A stretch of DNA of 64,000 bases from contig JAYGXS010000007.1 of assembly GCA_036362985.1 (NCBI GenBank), positions 23,090,333 to 23,154,332 of the forward strand, given 5' to 3'. The translations under genes and the position numbers were made by a program. Positions 1 through 11,799 of this stretch are shown here, piece after piece; within the stretch, counting starts at the first letter, position 1; the number at the start of each line of letters is the position of its first letter. The notes beneath the pieces are model-generated. The model did no database searches. It saw nothing but the letters and a program-made list of their open reading frames with translations, and was not told where the DNA came from. Source of the DNA: Ligula intestinalis. Its lineage: Eukaryota; Platyhelminthes; Cestoda; Diphyllobothriidea; Diphyllobothriidae.

Positions 1-220
1 CAAGTGGTGTTCCACACGAGCCTCGACTCTACGACGTTGTCAAATAGAAGTCCAACGCTCCAGCCACTGCACCACGGGCTCGTTGCCCTGCTGGTTTCGA
101 TCAGAAATAGACTGGAAAATTGACACTCACAAATCGGTTACAGGACTAACTCTAGCCGCTGTGGCTTTGGCCTCGAGCATCGCTAGCAGTTTCACAGCGG
201 CTAATGATATAGGCAGAATG
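1..220 (-). repeat. tRNA-headed SINE, cut by window edge
   Basis: Read on the minus strand this shows a tRNA-like head: an A-box-like stretch (gtggtgcagtggctggagcg) and a B-box-like stretch (agagtcgaggctc). Next to it is the flanking motif cgggctcgttg...ccggttt, which recurs beside tRNA-like heads at 7.2, 29.3, 29.8, 47.8 and 61.3 kb. Recurrence with shared non-tRNA flanks identifies a SINE, not a tRNA gene. The copy is degenerate and starts at the window edge. Confidence 0.5.
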
Positions 221-1159
221 GAGTATTGCCGTCTGGTTGGGGGTAAAAGAACCACACGGCAAACATGCCCAATGTTGGCAGTGCACTCAGACGAAGAAAG
301 GCGAGCTCACTTGCACGACAGGCCTGACGAACAATTACAATTAAAGGTGACAAATTGACTCAGTAGACGAGTGAATTCCATAAAATCCTTGAGTACTTTC
401 TCGGATAGCAATAGGAAGCTGCTCAAATGCAGCTGGTAGGCAAACTGTGATTAGCTTCACAAGACACATGCAGGGGATTCGTACAGTAGGTTGGGCTCGC
501 TTAGGCAGTAGAAAATCCGATATGAGTTGGGATAGCTTGTCCAACCACGTAAAGAGGGTGCCAGTTTTGTAGCTGTGTGAATTTCGCATTGTTATGGGTC
601 ATTGGAACAAAACTTGCGCGGCCGAATCATGCACGAAGGAAGGATCGACTGGACGCGGGTGAGCAGTCTGGTCTGGTTTATCAAGCCGTGACTGTTCTCG
701 CAGGGCAGACCGCACGAATAATGGAGCACAAACGGGCGGTGCGGAGAGGTGACCCAGACCACTACACACAATGGCTATCCTTTAGAGTATGTTAGCTTCG
801 CGAGTGCGCGGATGAAGACACGAACCAACAATATATAGCGCAGCAACTGGTGGAGGCCTGAACAACTGATTCCAACTTGATTAACAGGCACGCTGACATA
901 CCCCCTGCTATCAATGCCTACGTTTTTTGCGACAGAGAGGCGCGGCCCAGTTTACAGCCAAGGGCGAACACCGTGAGACGGTGGACTCAACCTCATCACG
1001 GAAACCACTCACCCCCAAGGCATCCACCCCTCCTCTCTCTTTGCTAGACTACAAAACACACTCACTCCCGGATGATTTCCTCTTGTACGAGACCGAATGC
1101 TCAGACAAATACACTTACTATTGCAGCGATCGTGAGTAAATCTTTTTTGCAATAAAGTT
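221..1159. other. No gene recognised
   Basis: Open frames here are short, lack conserved motifs and splice context, and overlap on both strands. I see nothing assignable in this stretch. Confidence 0.4.
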
Positions 1160-1611
1160 TATTGTCTCACGGAAAGACATTCGTTGGGAAAATGAGGAAA
1201 CTTTGTTCGGTAAATTTCCGACGCAGGAACCCCAGGTCGTCGTCAGACTTGAGAAGCTGTGCACTCAACAATTTACATTTCAAAAGTGCTGGTACAGTTA
1301 CATAGTTGTCTAGTGTAGGCGTTAATTCTCATGTGCAATTTGCGTCACTCCGTGGTGGACAAAATTAGTGGTCGCAATAACTTAATGGTTAATTGGCGAC
1401 TACCAATTTTGCTCACCACGAAGTGACGCAAATTGCACATGAGAATTAACGCCTACACTAGATAACTATGTAACTGTACCAGCACTTTTGAAATGTAAAT
1501 TGTTCATTGCATAGCTTCTCAAGTCTGACGACGACCTGGAGTTCCTGCGTCGGAAATTTACCGAAAAAAGTTTCCTCATTTTCCCATTGAACGTCTTTCC
1601 GTTAAATAACA
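1160..1611. repeat. Long foldback (inverted) repeat
   Basis: The left arm (1160-1375) is the near-exact reverse complement of the right arm (1395-1611), separated by about 19 bp. Both arms carry the same landmarks in opposite order, such as cgtcgtcagacttgagaagc and ttaattctcatgtgcaattt, with scattered single-base differences. A single-stranded copy would form a hairpin of roughly 215 bp. It has no open frame. A foldback or MITE-like element, or a palindromic duplication, would explain it. I could not find a clear target-site duplication. Confidence 0.85.
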
Positions 1612-2039
1612 TTTCTTGGGATGCCTTCCTTCCAAGTTGTACGAAGGCTAATTGCCTCTAGTACTGACATGGATAAATGATCACGTCAGGAGCATTCGCT
1701 AAACGGCGAAAGAAGGCAAACGTGCCATAAAGTAGGACGATTAAAGGGGGGGGGAAGAAATACTGACCAGAAGTGCAGCGGTTTGTCCTTTATCACATCC
1801 GCCCATTCCAGTCTCAGCTGCTTCATGATTGGCTAAAGAAGAAGAAAAAGCAATGACACGTAAGCAGATGCGAGCGAAAGTTGAATGCTTTTGAAAAATA
1901 ACCGCCGGCCATCTATATAATAATCGCGGGATAACTCAAATCTTTGTGCTCGCCCCTAAAAAAGGAGAATGCCGTTGCTGTAAACCTCCCCATGTACAGT
2001 CGGAATAAAAGATTTGGGCTTGGTAGTGTTGTAGGGGTG
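1612..2039. other. No gene recognised
   Basis: A purine-rich stretch with a G run near 1746. There is no coding signal or recognised repeat. Confidence 0.35.
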
Positions 2040-2320
2040 ACTTCAGTGATGTCACTGTCTAGTTTTGCCCGTTGGAATCCCAAAGGAAGAACACAATAAG
2101 AAGGGTGTAACTTTGGAATCCACCCGGAGGAGGGTTTATTGTGTACAAAACCCGGAGTTGCTTTCTCGGGTGGCTTTTGTGCTGGTTGATCTCCAGCGCG
2201 CTGAATGTCGCGTCTCGGGGCAAGCCCGGAAGAGAGGGACAGACTGGCGATGTCCTCACAGTCCGTGTTGCAACTTACTGCCTGAGAGCTGACAGTGGCT
2301 TATTAATGATTGTCAAGCCC
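2040..2320 (-). repeat. LTR-like dispersed repeat
   Basis: On the minus strand this carries the family hallmark: 'gagaaagcaactccgggtt', then a cacaataaa polyadenylation-like motif, then a T-rich stretch and 'gtgttcttcctttgggattc'. The same order occurs at 45.1-45.65 kb, where a primer-binding-like site and a gag-like start follow. I therefore infer a solo LTR or LTR fragment of a Ty3/Gypsy-type element. Confidence 0.45.
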
Positions 2321-2879
2321 GTTCGCTTGTGGCATCATTGGCCGCATTAGGAGGTCACGCGACCAGTTGGACTTTAAGGAACTACGACTGCTTGGGCGCA
2401 GGCTTTGACGCGCGTGCATGTCCAGGTTCCAGCCTTTAAAGCTATTAAGTAAACGCGGTCAGAGCGAAAACACAGAGACATTGTGGCAGTCGCGATGCCT
2501 CAGGAGAGCCTACAATTTTGCTAGCATTTCGTCAGGGTAAACTCCCAACAGATGGAGCTCCTGTAACGTGTCACTTGTGGCATTTGACAAATAGTCATGG
2601 GGTATCGACATCGACAGTGCAACCGTCGATTTCGACGATGTTCACAGGGTGGTGGTGGTGCAGACGGTGACTTACGCGTGAATAAATTTTTAGTAAACTC
2701 GTGTTGCATCTACCACACTCCCCCTCCTTCTCTCGCTCACTCACACTCCCAACCCCGAGCCCGGTGTCAAGACAAGGTCAACAAGACCGGAGGCGGGATT
2801 AGGCACAGGCAGTCGGAGCCGTTAAACCTGACTCAGCTCCTGTTATAACTTTGTGTGCGCCTGGGATAGTAGAGAATAG
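2321..2879. other. No gene recognised
   Basis: Short overlapping open frames only. I see no motif, repeat or splice structure that I can support. Confidence 0.35.
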
Positions 2880-3300
2880 TGTTTACTGTCACTGTTTCTG
2901 TGGCCCATGCGAGCAGCCATCATAGGGTGTACTCAGCATGACAGCCCGGGGGCTGTGTCACGCATTCGCATAACCTTGCGTCCTTGCCTGGTGTCGGCCC
3001 TTGAAGGTCGCGCGTATTGGTCCGTTCCGCATGCGCCCACTGGCAATAAGCTTTCTTGGTTCTTGTGACCCCAGGATGACCCCGGTGATGGCTTGCGTGC
3101 TGTGCCGCCCTACGGAGTGACAGGGTCATAAAGGCTACGTTTAGCTGGTGCCTGTGCCTGCATCTACGCGTGCCACCAACGCCTTTCCACCCAAATATTC
3201 CGCATTTGTCACATGGGAGCATAACCCGAATAAGGCCAGCCATACCCTGATCTGCCCCTACCCTACATTGGTCTAACGCATCTGCCACACAGCCCGTTCA
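2880..3300 (+). repeat. Dispersed repeat, related to 59.2-59.4 kb
   Basis: The stretch beginning 'tggcccatgcgagcagccat' and continuing through 'cgcataaccttgcgtcc' and 'ggttcttgtgaccccagga' matches the order of 'tggcccatgcaggcagccat', 'cgcataaacttgcgtcc' and 'ggttctcgtgtcctcagga' at 59230-59380. It is a degenerate copy of an unidentified repeat. The 122-codon minus-strand open frame across it is incidental. Confidence 0.5.
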
Positions 3301-3704
3301 GGGGGCACAAGATCACACAAAGTTTTGCTGATTCAAAAAATCCAAGCTTCGATTGTCTAAAAACCAATTGCTGTTTTCATTATCACCAAGGGACACTGAC
3401 CACAGGCATTGAGTGCACACTTTAGGCTCACAGTCTAAATTGGGCTGAACGGGAAAGCGGCAACGACAAGAAAATTAAACAGTGATAGGCAATTTTAGGG
3501 TGGGGGGGGGGAGGGGGAGTCATTTACCTCAAGTACAGTTGCGTTGAAGGGCGGTGCACCAGAACAGTTGCCAATCATTTGATTCGGCCAAATAGAGGGC
3601 CTGCCAAAAATTAAAGTGGTTTATGAGCAAACTCTATAGTAAAACTCAAAAGGAGGACAATGGCAGATTCAAAGGCGGTGTCTAGGCGAAAGCTTGGAAT
3701 CCAG

Positions 3705-4215
3705 TCGTGAATATCTGTGGCCGACGGCTAACAATGCTATCCAGTGCTCCGCACGTCAAAGTCATGTGTCTTCACAGGCAACTGTTTCATGCTAACCATA
3801 AGACTCTTGACCGACATCATCGCACGCATACAGGCGTGGTTATGCGAAGGAAGCATAGTGAGTTTGTAGTGGCCCTAGCAGCCACTTGGAACCCAAAACA
3901 AGCCGCTGACGCATGACTTATCTAGCCTGCCTGTGTGCCCACCGCCTCTTGGGGCTAGCTGCTAACAGTCATTGGCCCACGCTGTCATCGGCCCAGGCTT
4001 TCATTGGCCCACGCTAATCTAGACATCAGCAGCCCCATTGGCCCGCGGGACAAAGCATTCGCCGGCGGTTCTTGATGCTCTAGTCACTCCGGAGCCGACC
4101 CGAATAGGGAACGGACGCATTACTCCGCGAGTCAACATTCTCTCCATCTAACTCTCCGTTTCATTGTGTACACAATAAACTCTTCCTTCTACTCTCGCCT
4201 TCCCAAGACTTCTCC
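3705..4215 (+). repeat. LTR-like dispersed repeat with 16-bp tandem units
   Basis: It starts with 'ctaacaatgctatccagtg' and 'gtcatgtgtcttcacaggc' and ends with 'gtgtacacaataaactc', the same order of landmarks as the LTR-like repeats at 8.2, 24.0 and 45.1 kb. Inside it, units of the form cattggcccacgct are repeated at 3970, 3986 and 4002 (16-bp period), with a further degenerate unit near 4035. Confidence 0.45.
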
Positions 4216-5500
4216 TATCGCCTAAGGAACCGGGCCTCGAAGCTTGCAGGTGTTAGGGTTAACCGTCTTAGCCTTAGCACCTATAAGTTCGTAACGAGAT
4301 AGTCGCCAAATTATCCCTACGTTGCAGTAGGGTGGGTGGGAAAATTGAGAACAGTGTGATAAAACTAACGATTCTCCGTAAAGCCAGGTAACGAGAATGA
4401 TTAGAGCTGTTGAGTTTTTCCACAACGGGATTGAGTGAATTGTTCAAATTTGTAACCCCCCCCCCCTCTATCAAGAAACAACAGGAAATCGGGTCGCAGG
4501 CGAAATGAATTCGGGTAATAGCTCCATGCTTTTGCTTTCGCTCACGTCTTATTACTGGTTCTACTGCTTAATTGCTCGGTTGTAAAATGAAATTAATAAC
4601 TGCTTCCCCCAGCCTAAGGGAAAAATTATGATAAAAAATCACGTTTTTTTCGATGCTACTTCATTTTTACAGTACTTCAACTAGGCAAATGGAAGCGACA
4701 ATGAAACATCAAAGTCTACAATCGTTCGAAATTATGGCAAATCACTTACCAGAGGCCGTGGATATTGAATCCATGCGAAATATTAGCATGAGCGCACTAG
4801 AATGGCATAAAAAGAGCAAATAAGCACAGATTTGGAGGTGGAAAGGCAGTTTTTTTACATGCGCAGACGGTCACTAATCGCAGACGTCACAGACCAGCGC
4901 GATAAGTAAAATGAGAAATACAACCAATAGGAAACAAGAACTTCCCAATGGTACCCGCGAATTGGATACAATCGTATATCGACTGTATATCAAATATTGG
5001 AGAGATGTTACAGTGACGGGAATCAGCAATATGGATTGAGGTTACAGGGTCACGGTGCCGACCTATCTCACCTGCTTTTCTTTTGGCTCGTAAATAGCGC
5101 AATAAAGTATCGATTACTTGTTCGTTTTAATATTGCATACACTTTTTGAATGCTTGCTTTGTAGCAACTGCGATTGCGAAGGAGTTAGGCATCTCGCCGC
5201 TACTGACAGGCCCGAATAACTAGCCGAGTAGGAACCCAGGGTTCGCAATTCCCTGCTCTGTTGTTACCATCGTCGTACACTGTTTACAATAGTACACTTC
5301 TCAATAAACTCGTGTGCATGAAAGGAGCCCTTTTGACTGTCAGAGTGAAGGCCTAAGGGATGAATCCCAATTCAGATTCGAATATGCTTGGAGAGATAGC
5401 TGAAGGTGAACAGACGCCGGTTATGCCAAAAGAGGAGGTCCGCGCACCATAGGCTAGCGCTAACACTAGTTTATTTGATGGATTACAACCGACAAAGACG
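4216..5500. other. No gene recognised
   Basis: AT-rich, with a C run at 4458-4467. Minus-strand open frames near 4.3 and 4.9 kb have no recognisable motif or splice context. Confidence 0.35.
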
Positions 5501-5504
5501 AAGG

Positions 5505-5650
5505 AGATCGGAATGACAAGTTCTGACTTAAAAGCGGTCACTAGCCAGTCCTGTCCAAGCCCAGGAGCGGCAACCCCCAAGATTCGAGCCCGCGACTTCT
5601 GTTCATTGAGTGCAAAACCTTACTATTGGCCCACGGGCCCGTTGTTTTTG
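5505..5650 (-). repeat. tRNA-headed SINE copy
   Basis: The minus strand has a B-box-like gtcgcgggctcgaatc followed by the family tail, which reads on the plus strand as 'gacaagttctgacttaaaag...tagccagtc'. A separate tail fragment in plus orientation follows at about 5665-5765 ('tgttgacggctgataaacta'). Confidence 0.5.
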
Positions 5651-5899
5651 TCAGTTGTGGTCGGCGATAATGATGGTAGTAGGAATTGGGCATGGATGGC
5701 TGTTGACGGCTGATAAACTAGAAATGACAACTTCAGCCTCCCTGGCCTTTGTCGGATCCATTAATACGACAATTAGCTATGCGAGAGTCTACGAAGGCTC
5801 TAGATTGAAATCCAGGGCACAACAGGACGAGAATATTCTGTAACCAGATTGGTGAGCACCCTACTATCATCATATTCTCAAACGAAACCGACAAAAACA

Positions 5900-6060
5900 G
5901 CAGGCCCGTGGTGCAATGTACTCAATGACCAAAGGTCGTGGGTTCGAATCTCGGGGGCGCCATCCGTGGGATAGAGTATGGGTGCCTGATGACGGCTAAT
6001 AAGCCAGAATTGGCCATTCCGGTCGTCTCCTCTTTGTTGGTTCCAATAGATCATAGTTTA
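5900..6060 (+). repeat. tRNA-headed SINE copy
   Basis: A tRNA-like head (gcccgtggtgcaatgtactc, then the B-box-like ggttcgaatctc) is followed by the family tail 'tgatgacggctaataagcca...cattccggtcgtctcctctttg'. It is one of the better preserved plus-strand copies. Confidence 0.65.
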
Positions 6061-7074
6061 ACTGATCTCAAAATCTACTGAATAAGTCGTGAAGGTTCAT
6101 TAAAAGCCAAATGGATATGGCACAAACGAGCCGACTGGGACCGTTCTGGCTATATGTGGGGCCCTGATCCTGCGGACAACTGTGGCACGAGAAAGTATGA
6201 CGACGATAATTATGGTGTTACATAATTTTCTGCCTGTAGAGACTTTATAGACTAGCGATCGGCTAGAGCAGTGCGCATGGTCCACAACCACCTGTTTTAG
6301 GGTTGGTGATCGCATCTTGTGTCATCCGTGGATGCTTACTTCAGACTTTAATTGTCTCGGTATACCAGAAAGCCAACAAACAGTCCCAGTCGTCTAACTC
6401 TTGCATTCAAATTAAGTGAGTCTTAACAACACCTGCTTGGCCAGGCCCAGACTGAAGGTCTAAGAGATAGAGAGCATAAAGATCTGCAACAGCTGAAAAT
6501 GTGAGTACGTTGGCAACAACTTCGTGCGCCCGAGCGTAGTAAAAGTTGGACAAACCTTAACAGCCATAGCCAGTTCGCAGAGGTGTAGGTGAGTTGCACA
6601 CCAACCAAAGTATTTAAATAGGCAAAATAGGTTCAAATAGCCAGATATGTTTGCGAGTAAGCAGAGCGCGTTGACTCAGACAGTGCTCACCTTTGAAAAG
6701 GAACAGAATGCAGTCGTCCAACTTTGAACAAAGACCATATAATCCCACTCCACAGAGGGGCCTACTAAAGTCAGTGCGTCTGCATTGTCGGATTGATCAT
6801 GGTTAGCGGCGACAGGAGTAACAGGTGGTGTTGATCTTCTAAAGATTAAATCGATCCACCTGATCACCCTCGGACGGTCTCGGGAGAACTCAAAAGCGTG
6901 TGGAATGGAGCCAGTACTGCACACGTAGAACTCTGTGGTGAGAGTGAGCGTGCAGAGGAGGGGTGCGTACAGAAACCTGCAAAAATATAAAACGCTAGTA
7001 AAAGATCAACTAAAAAATATAAGGCTACTTGCTTACAATGTATGTAATAGAATACGGATACTCCGACAATGGGC
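6061..7074. other. No gene recognised
   Basis: Several 60-80 codon minus-strand frames are present, without motifs, paired splice sites or similarity to anything I recognise. Confidence 0.35.
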
Positions 7075-7330
7075 AGATATTATGGCTGGAATGCCGTTTC
7101 TGGCCTATTAGACGTCGTCAGCCAAGCCCAACCAGCCCCCAAGTAGTGCTCCAGCCGAACCTCGAACCCGCTACCTTTTTGATCAGAGACAAACGCTCTA
7201 GCCACTGAGCCACGAGCTCGTTGTCTGACCGGTTCAGGTCAGGGGACATTGACAATCGCCAACCACTAACGTAACTCATCTGTCCTGCTCTGGCCATTCC
7301 ATTCTCCTTTGTCTTTACCTACTATCAGCT
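7075..7330 (-). repeat. tRNA-headed SINE copy with 5' flank
   Basis: The minus strand reads, in order, the conserved 5' part (ggacagatgagttacgttag), 'gacctgaaccggtcagacaa', a tRNA-like head (A-box-like tggctcagtggctagagcg; B-box-like gggttcgaggttc) and the tail (reverse complement of ggctggaatgccgtttctgg). This is close to a full-length family member. Confidence 0.65.
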
Positions 7331-7664
7331 GTTATGGCTGTCAGGGCGTCTGTCGGGGTCCAGGGCAGAGCGGGACGGGTTAGTTTCGTTAGCAGTCAGG
7401 TAAACGTTCATCAATGTGTATGGATACTGTATTGAAGTCACTACTATGGTGGAGCGCGCGGAAAAAAAGGAAAACAAGGTTACTTCGTATTGTCGCAGTT
7501 ATATTATTATATTTTATAACAGTATTATGATACAAATAAAGCATATGATTAAATCAGCCACCAAAATGCTTTAACAGATTACGCGCCTTCATTACGTCAT
7601 TTGCATAAAAGCTGTCAACACGCAAGCGTACCACCCGCTGTTTGGTCGACAAACATGACAGAAC

Positions 7665-7740
7665 TTCAGGTCAGGTCAGGTCAGGTTTTATTGAGGGAAA
7701 TATAGGTAAATACCTTTGAACTCCCTATTGGTACAGTTTT
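7665..7740 (-). mobile_element. CR1-like element 3' terminus fragment
   Basis: A (TCAGG)n-type microsatellite is followed by 'attgagggaaatataggtaa...tttgaactccctattggtac'. It closely matches the 3' end of the minus-strand CR1-like fragment at 14505-14560. It is a severely 5'-truncated insertion of the same family. Confidence 0.6.
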
Positions 7741-8194
7741 TTCAATGCATTTGATCTGCAGAACATTTCAGATCAGTGGCGTTGCCAAAAATTTGAGGGC
7801 CGACAGTGAAAAAACTCCTTAGGCATTGTTCAGAAGTCAAGAGTTGTGTGATTTCACAACACTTAGTACTGACTACGATAGCGGGGGGTTCAACGATCGC
7901 GTTATGGAACTTTTCTCGGACATTGTGCGAAAGGCGAGTTCGAGACTTAGGGTTGGGTACTGACTGCCAAAAACCAGAAGTGCCCAGCCCAACTTCCGTT
8001 TCTTGTCGATAGTCGCTGTTTACCTCGCACTCAGTTGGCAAGTCCCGATTAGCATTTCAGATATAAGTAAGACAAAGGCACCGTGGATATTTCGGGGCGA
8101 ATAGTGATATTGACCCTCTTCATACGAGTAATTCCCGGCCTTCACTTATAAACTGCATACACCTACGACGTATAATTGCTTTGTGTTGGAGGAC

Positions 8195-8570
8195 TAACAA
8201 TGCCATCCGGTTTCTTTGAGCAATTCGAACTGCCTCAATGTCATGTGTCTTCGCATGCGGCTGTTGCCGACTCGATGACCTCAATCACGTCCATGCACGA
8301 GCGACCAAACGCGTGTCCAAATCGTCACGCCTGCCAAAGGGTCATTTGAAAACACCAGCTCTGTCGATGCAGTAGGGGTCGCAATACGGGAAACCCCGCC
8401 CACGCAATGCAACACACCAACAGCACAACACTTAAACTCGTAGACGTCATCACTCTAAATAACACTCAGTCTTCACTCAGCCAATACTATTCCTGGCTTC
8501 GCCAGCAGCCAATGCTACCTGAGACAGCAATGCAGGGTTCTGAGCCTCTTTCGAGCTAGGATTCGATCTA
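8195..8570 (+). repeat. LTR-like dispersed repeat
   Basis: It contains the family landmarks 'ctaacaatgccatccggt', 'aactgcctcaatgtcatgtg', 'atgcaacacaccaacagcac' and 'cctgagacagcaatgcaggg', in the same order as the 24.0 and 45.1 kb copies. The final cacaataaa motif is lost. Confidence 0.5.
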
Positions 8571-10760
8571 ATCTAAGCATAAACACCACTGCTGTTTACA
8601 CCCCTACAGTTTTCAGTACGTTAGGTCAAATTTGAGCAGAACGTAACACTCAGTTGCAGGACCTGACAGTGTGCCAGAAAACGACTTGATTTTGACGACG
8701 GTGTTCGAAAAAAATTGCAATAAGAAGAACAAAAAACGACGTGTTTAGTCCTGGATCTTGAAGTATCACTTAATGAAAACTATTAAATAGTGATACACAG
8801 TTCAGATCGCGATTGACAGGACTAGAATCCGTGCCGCATTGCTAAGGCTTCAAAGGAAGTAATTCGAGGTAGAAGTCGAGCTTCCTGGGATGAGACTATA
8901 AAATAACTCCATAAGACAACTGTCAGCGCCAAGTTGGTTCGCATTATCAAGATAGTTTACAAAAAAAGAACGAATCTTCAGGTAGTAAGAATTGCATAGT
9001 AATAAGAACAAAACTTGCTAAGCAGAGAAAAACCGACTAATAATTCAAACGAACCAAAATATCATTCCACTGCGACGCCCTCAGTCGGGAGGCAGAATTG
9101 ACAGTGTGAGCCTGCACTGATATGAATCGAGGTGAAAATCACAAAGACTGACTGATTATAGGCTCCAAACTTGTAGAGATTTCTACAAATATGTGCAAAA
9201 ATAGTTTTGATTAAAGAAATTGTGACATTTAAAGTTCAGACGTTATTTCATGCATGAGAAGGAAACAAGGAAGCATGTGGGTTATAAAGGGAAGAGCGCT
9301 AAAAACAGGCCTTAAACCGAACGGTTCAACCTCAAACAATTTAAGTACTTTGAGGATCTGTGAAAGTTTGCTTTTAATAACAATTTGGACGCAAATTCAA
9401 TGTTAATGGAATGTAGGGAAAAATAATTCGAACGCGAATCGCTGGGAGCCGAAAATGCCACTCTCATTTTCCCCCACACAGCGGGACTAATGATTTCTGC
9501 ATTACTTCCTCCCGCCTACGAAGAGCAGCATATAATGTACGATGTAGAAGACACACGCCACCATTAACAAAGGCATACGACGACTGCTCAGTCGTCAGAA
9601 GGAACTTGAGTGAGGCCATTAAACAGCAATCGACATCAACTACCGCGGTAGCCATTTCACCGCCTGTGTGGTCAGCAGCTGACTTGACGCAAAGCACTGA
9701 CCGACTCGAGGACGGCGCATATCGTACTGAATGAGTAGGTAACCCAGTTTATCATTATAAATTAAAATAGGTTTCACTCGTGACGTGACTGATTTCGACA
9801 AGAGATGAGATCAGCCTGCATATAAGCAAAACTGTACGAAGTAATCGTGGATATATTTCACATTGCCCATCACAGCTCTATCTTACGGAGGCTTTTGCAG
9901 CATATAATGCCAGCAGCAAGGCTACGTCTACTGACATCGAGTCAACCGTAACCAAGCGACTCAAACTGTCACTGGCAAAAACGACACGGCACAACGAAAA
10001 CAGCAACCAATGAGTGTACCTTATATATAACTTAATAATAATTTTCTCAAATAAAGATCGAATACCCAGATTGGCGCCCCAAGACCCGGCTTAGACAGCA
10101 TTACAACGGTCAAGGAATGAGCAGTGACGCACTATCACGTGCACATCTAAATATCCAGTTTTATTCAAAAAATATTGCAATGTATGTTTCAAATTCGCGA
10201 ACGCTCTTGCGTTCAATGTTTGCACACACTAACATGCTTATAAAAATGCATAGCTATTGATGAGTATCACATATTTGGCACTCGGATAGAGCTGGAAGTG
10301 ACGTGCTTTGGCCTGTTTTTCAACATGTGCTGTGTCGGCGCTTTGGAAGAAAACATACAAGCACCTTTATGCCAAGAATCACCCCATCCGCGGGGACGAA
10401 AAAAGGGCGGGCTTGAGCTTTAATTGGTGGTATTCGGTTTTTAACTTATTATTTAGCCGTTTACACAAAGCGATAACTACTACACTTGAAATTCCTCGGG
10501 AGGACAGATAAAGCACGGCTATTAAGTTATGTAAAAAAATAATTCGTAATAAAGAACGTTCCGCTGTCGCCACTTTCCGTATAGTTCGAAAATTCAATAT
10601 CCCTTCGATGGAAATTCACCGCACAAAAACGCTATCATCGCCTTCTATGCGATATGCTCATGCAACTAGGGAAATACCACAACATATTGTAAGGTAACTT
10701 TTGGAAGACAGTTTTTAGTTACATAATCTATGAATGTGAAAAAAATTAGCTCAGACTTTG
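8571..10760. other. No gene recognised
   Basis: AT-rich, with short overlapping open frames only (for example 77 codons, minus strand, near 9.5 kb). I find no exon with convincing splice sites. Confidence 0.35.
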
Positions 10761-10835
10761 CTACTATCGGCTAACGGGGAGCTGAAAATAGCATAAGAAA
10801 GCGATCATGCGTCTCTTTCCCTGATAGAAAAACGC

Positions 10836-11310
10836 TAGCGCCGCGCAGTCGCTTAACGCCGTCGCGCTATTCTTTCCCCCCGATACGCGCACGGGTACAT
10901 ACGCACCTGGGCGCGGCTGCGCAAGCCTGAAGCGTTCCGACTTGGCGTCACCGCCTTCGACAGAGGGGGGGGGGGATACAGCTGTCACGCCCTGCAAGGT
11001 GTATCGATTTGGTGCAGGCATCCCATGTCCGAAATGCGGGCCAGATAGGACGTCGGATGCCTGCACCAGCTTCAAAAAAAATCTATAAAGCTACGCCGGG
11101 CTTGCACTCACGCATGACATTAAGGGGGGGGAGGTGAGTGCACAGGAGAGGAGCGTGCAGGCGCTGTGGGCCGACTAGAGGGGGGAATGGCACCCTCCCC
11201 CCCTGTCACAGGGGGTGACGCCGATCGGGAACGCTTCTCACATGCGCAGCTGCGCCTGGGTGCGCGCGCAACGCAGGCACAGAATAGCGCGACGGCGCTA
11301 GTTTTTTTTA
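10836..11310. repeat. GC-rich imperfect inverted repeat
   Basis: The minus strand of 10836-10965 shares 'gaacgcttc', 'gcgcagc', 'agaatagcgcgacggcg' and 'gctag...tttt', in that order, with the plus strand of 11205-11315. This makes an imperfect inverted pair around a G-run-rich centre. It is clearly more GC-rich than the surrounding DNA. It may be two opposed copies of one short repeat. Confidence 0.5.
11011..11067. repeat. 20-bp-stem hairpin
   Basis: The sequence at 11011-11030 (ggtgcaggcatcccatgtcc) pairs with 11048-11067 at 18 of 20 positions, around a 17-base loop. It sits inside the larger inverted repeat. Confidence 0.75.
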
Positions 11311-11799
11311 ATATCACGGTTCTATATGGATTCGCAATTGGGACGCCAGAAGAAGGACAAAAAAGAGTAGCGTGACATTGAAACAAGGTCAATGCGCAAA
11401 TAGAATAGTTCAGAAATGGTGCGAAGAATGCTCGAAAAGGAAATGACGGCATAAAAAATTCGAACAGGAATTCTGCACAAACCTTTACCTCTAAATGGCG
11501 CGAGAAAATATATCAAATGAAGTGCTTGAAATTAGAGGATTAAAACAATGGAAATTCCAAACCTCAATATTGACAATATACCACAGCGTTCTTATAATGA
11601 CGGCAACGCACGTTTACTGCAGACTTAAGGAAAATGTATGACAGCCCATAGACAGTGCATGGCTTTCAAGCAAAATTAAGCGAAAATTTTCACCACCACA
11701 GTGACTTATGCATATCCCAGCGGTGCAGGGCAAAGCAAAAATTTGCCAAAAGTGGCTGGTCACTGATTTTATAAACCAGTGATTGTGCCGATATACATA

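Noticed and set aside
2920..3288. 122-codon minus-strand frame as a gene
   Set aside because: It lies across a dispersed repeat shared with 59.2-59.4 kb and shows no domain.
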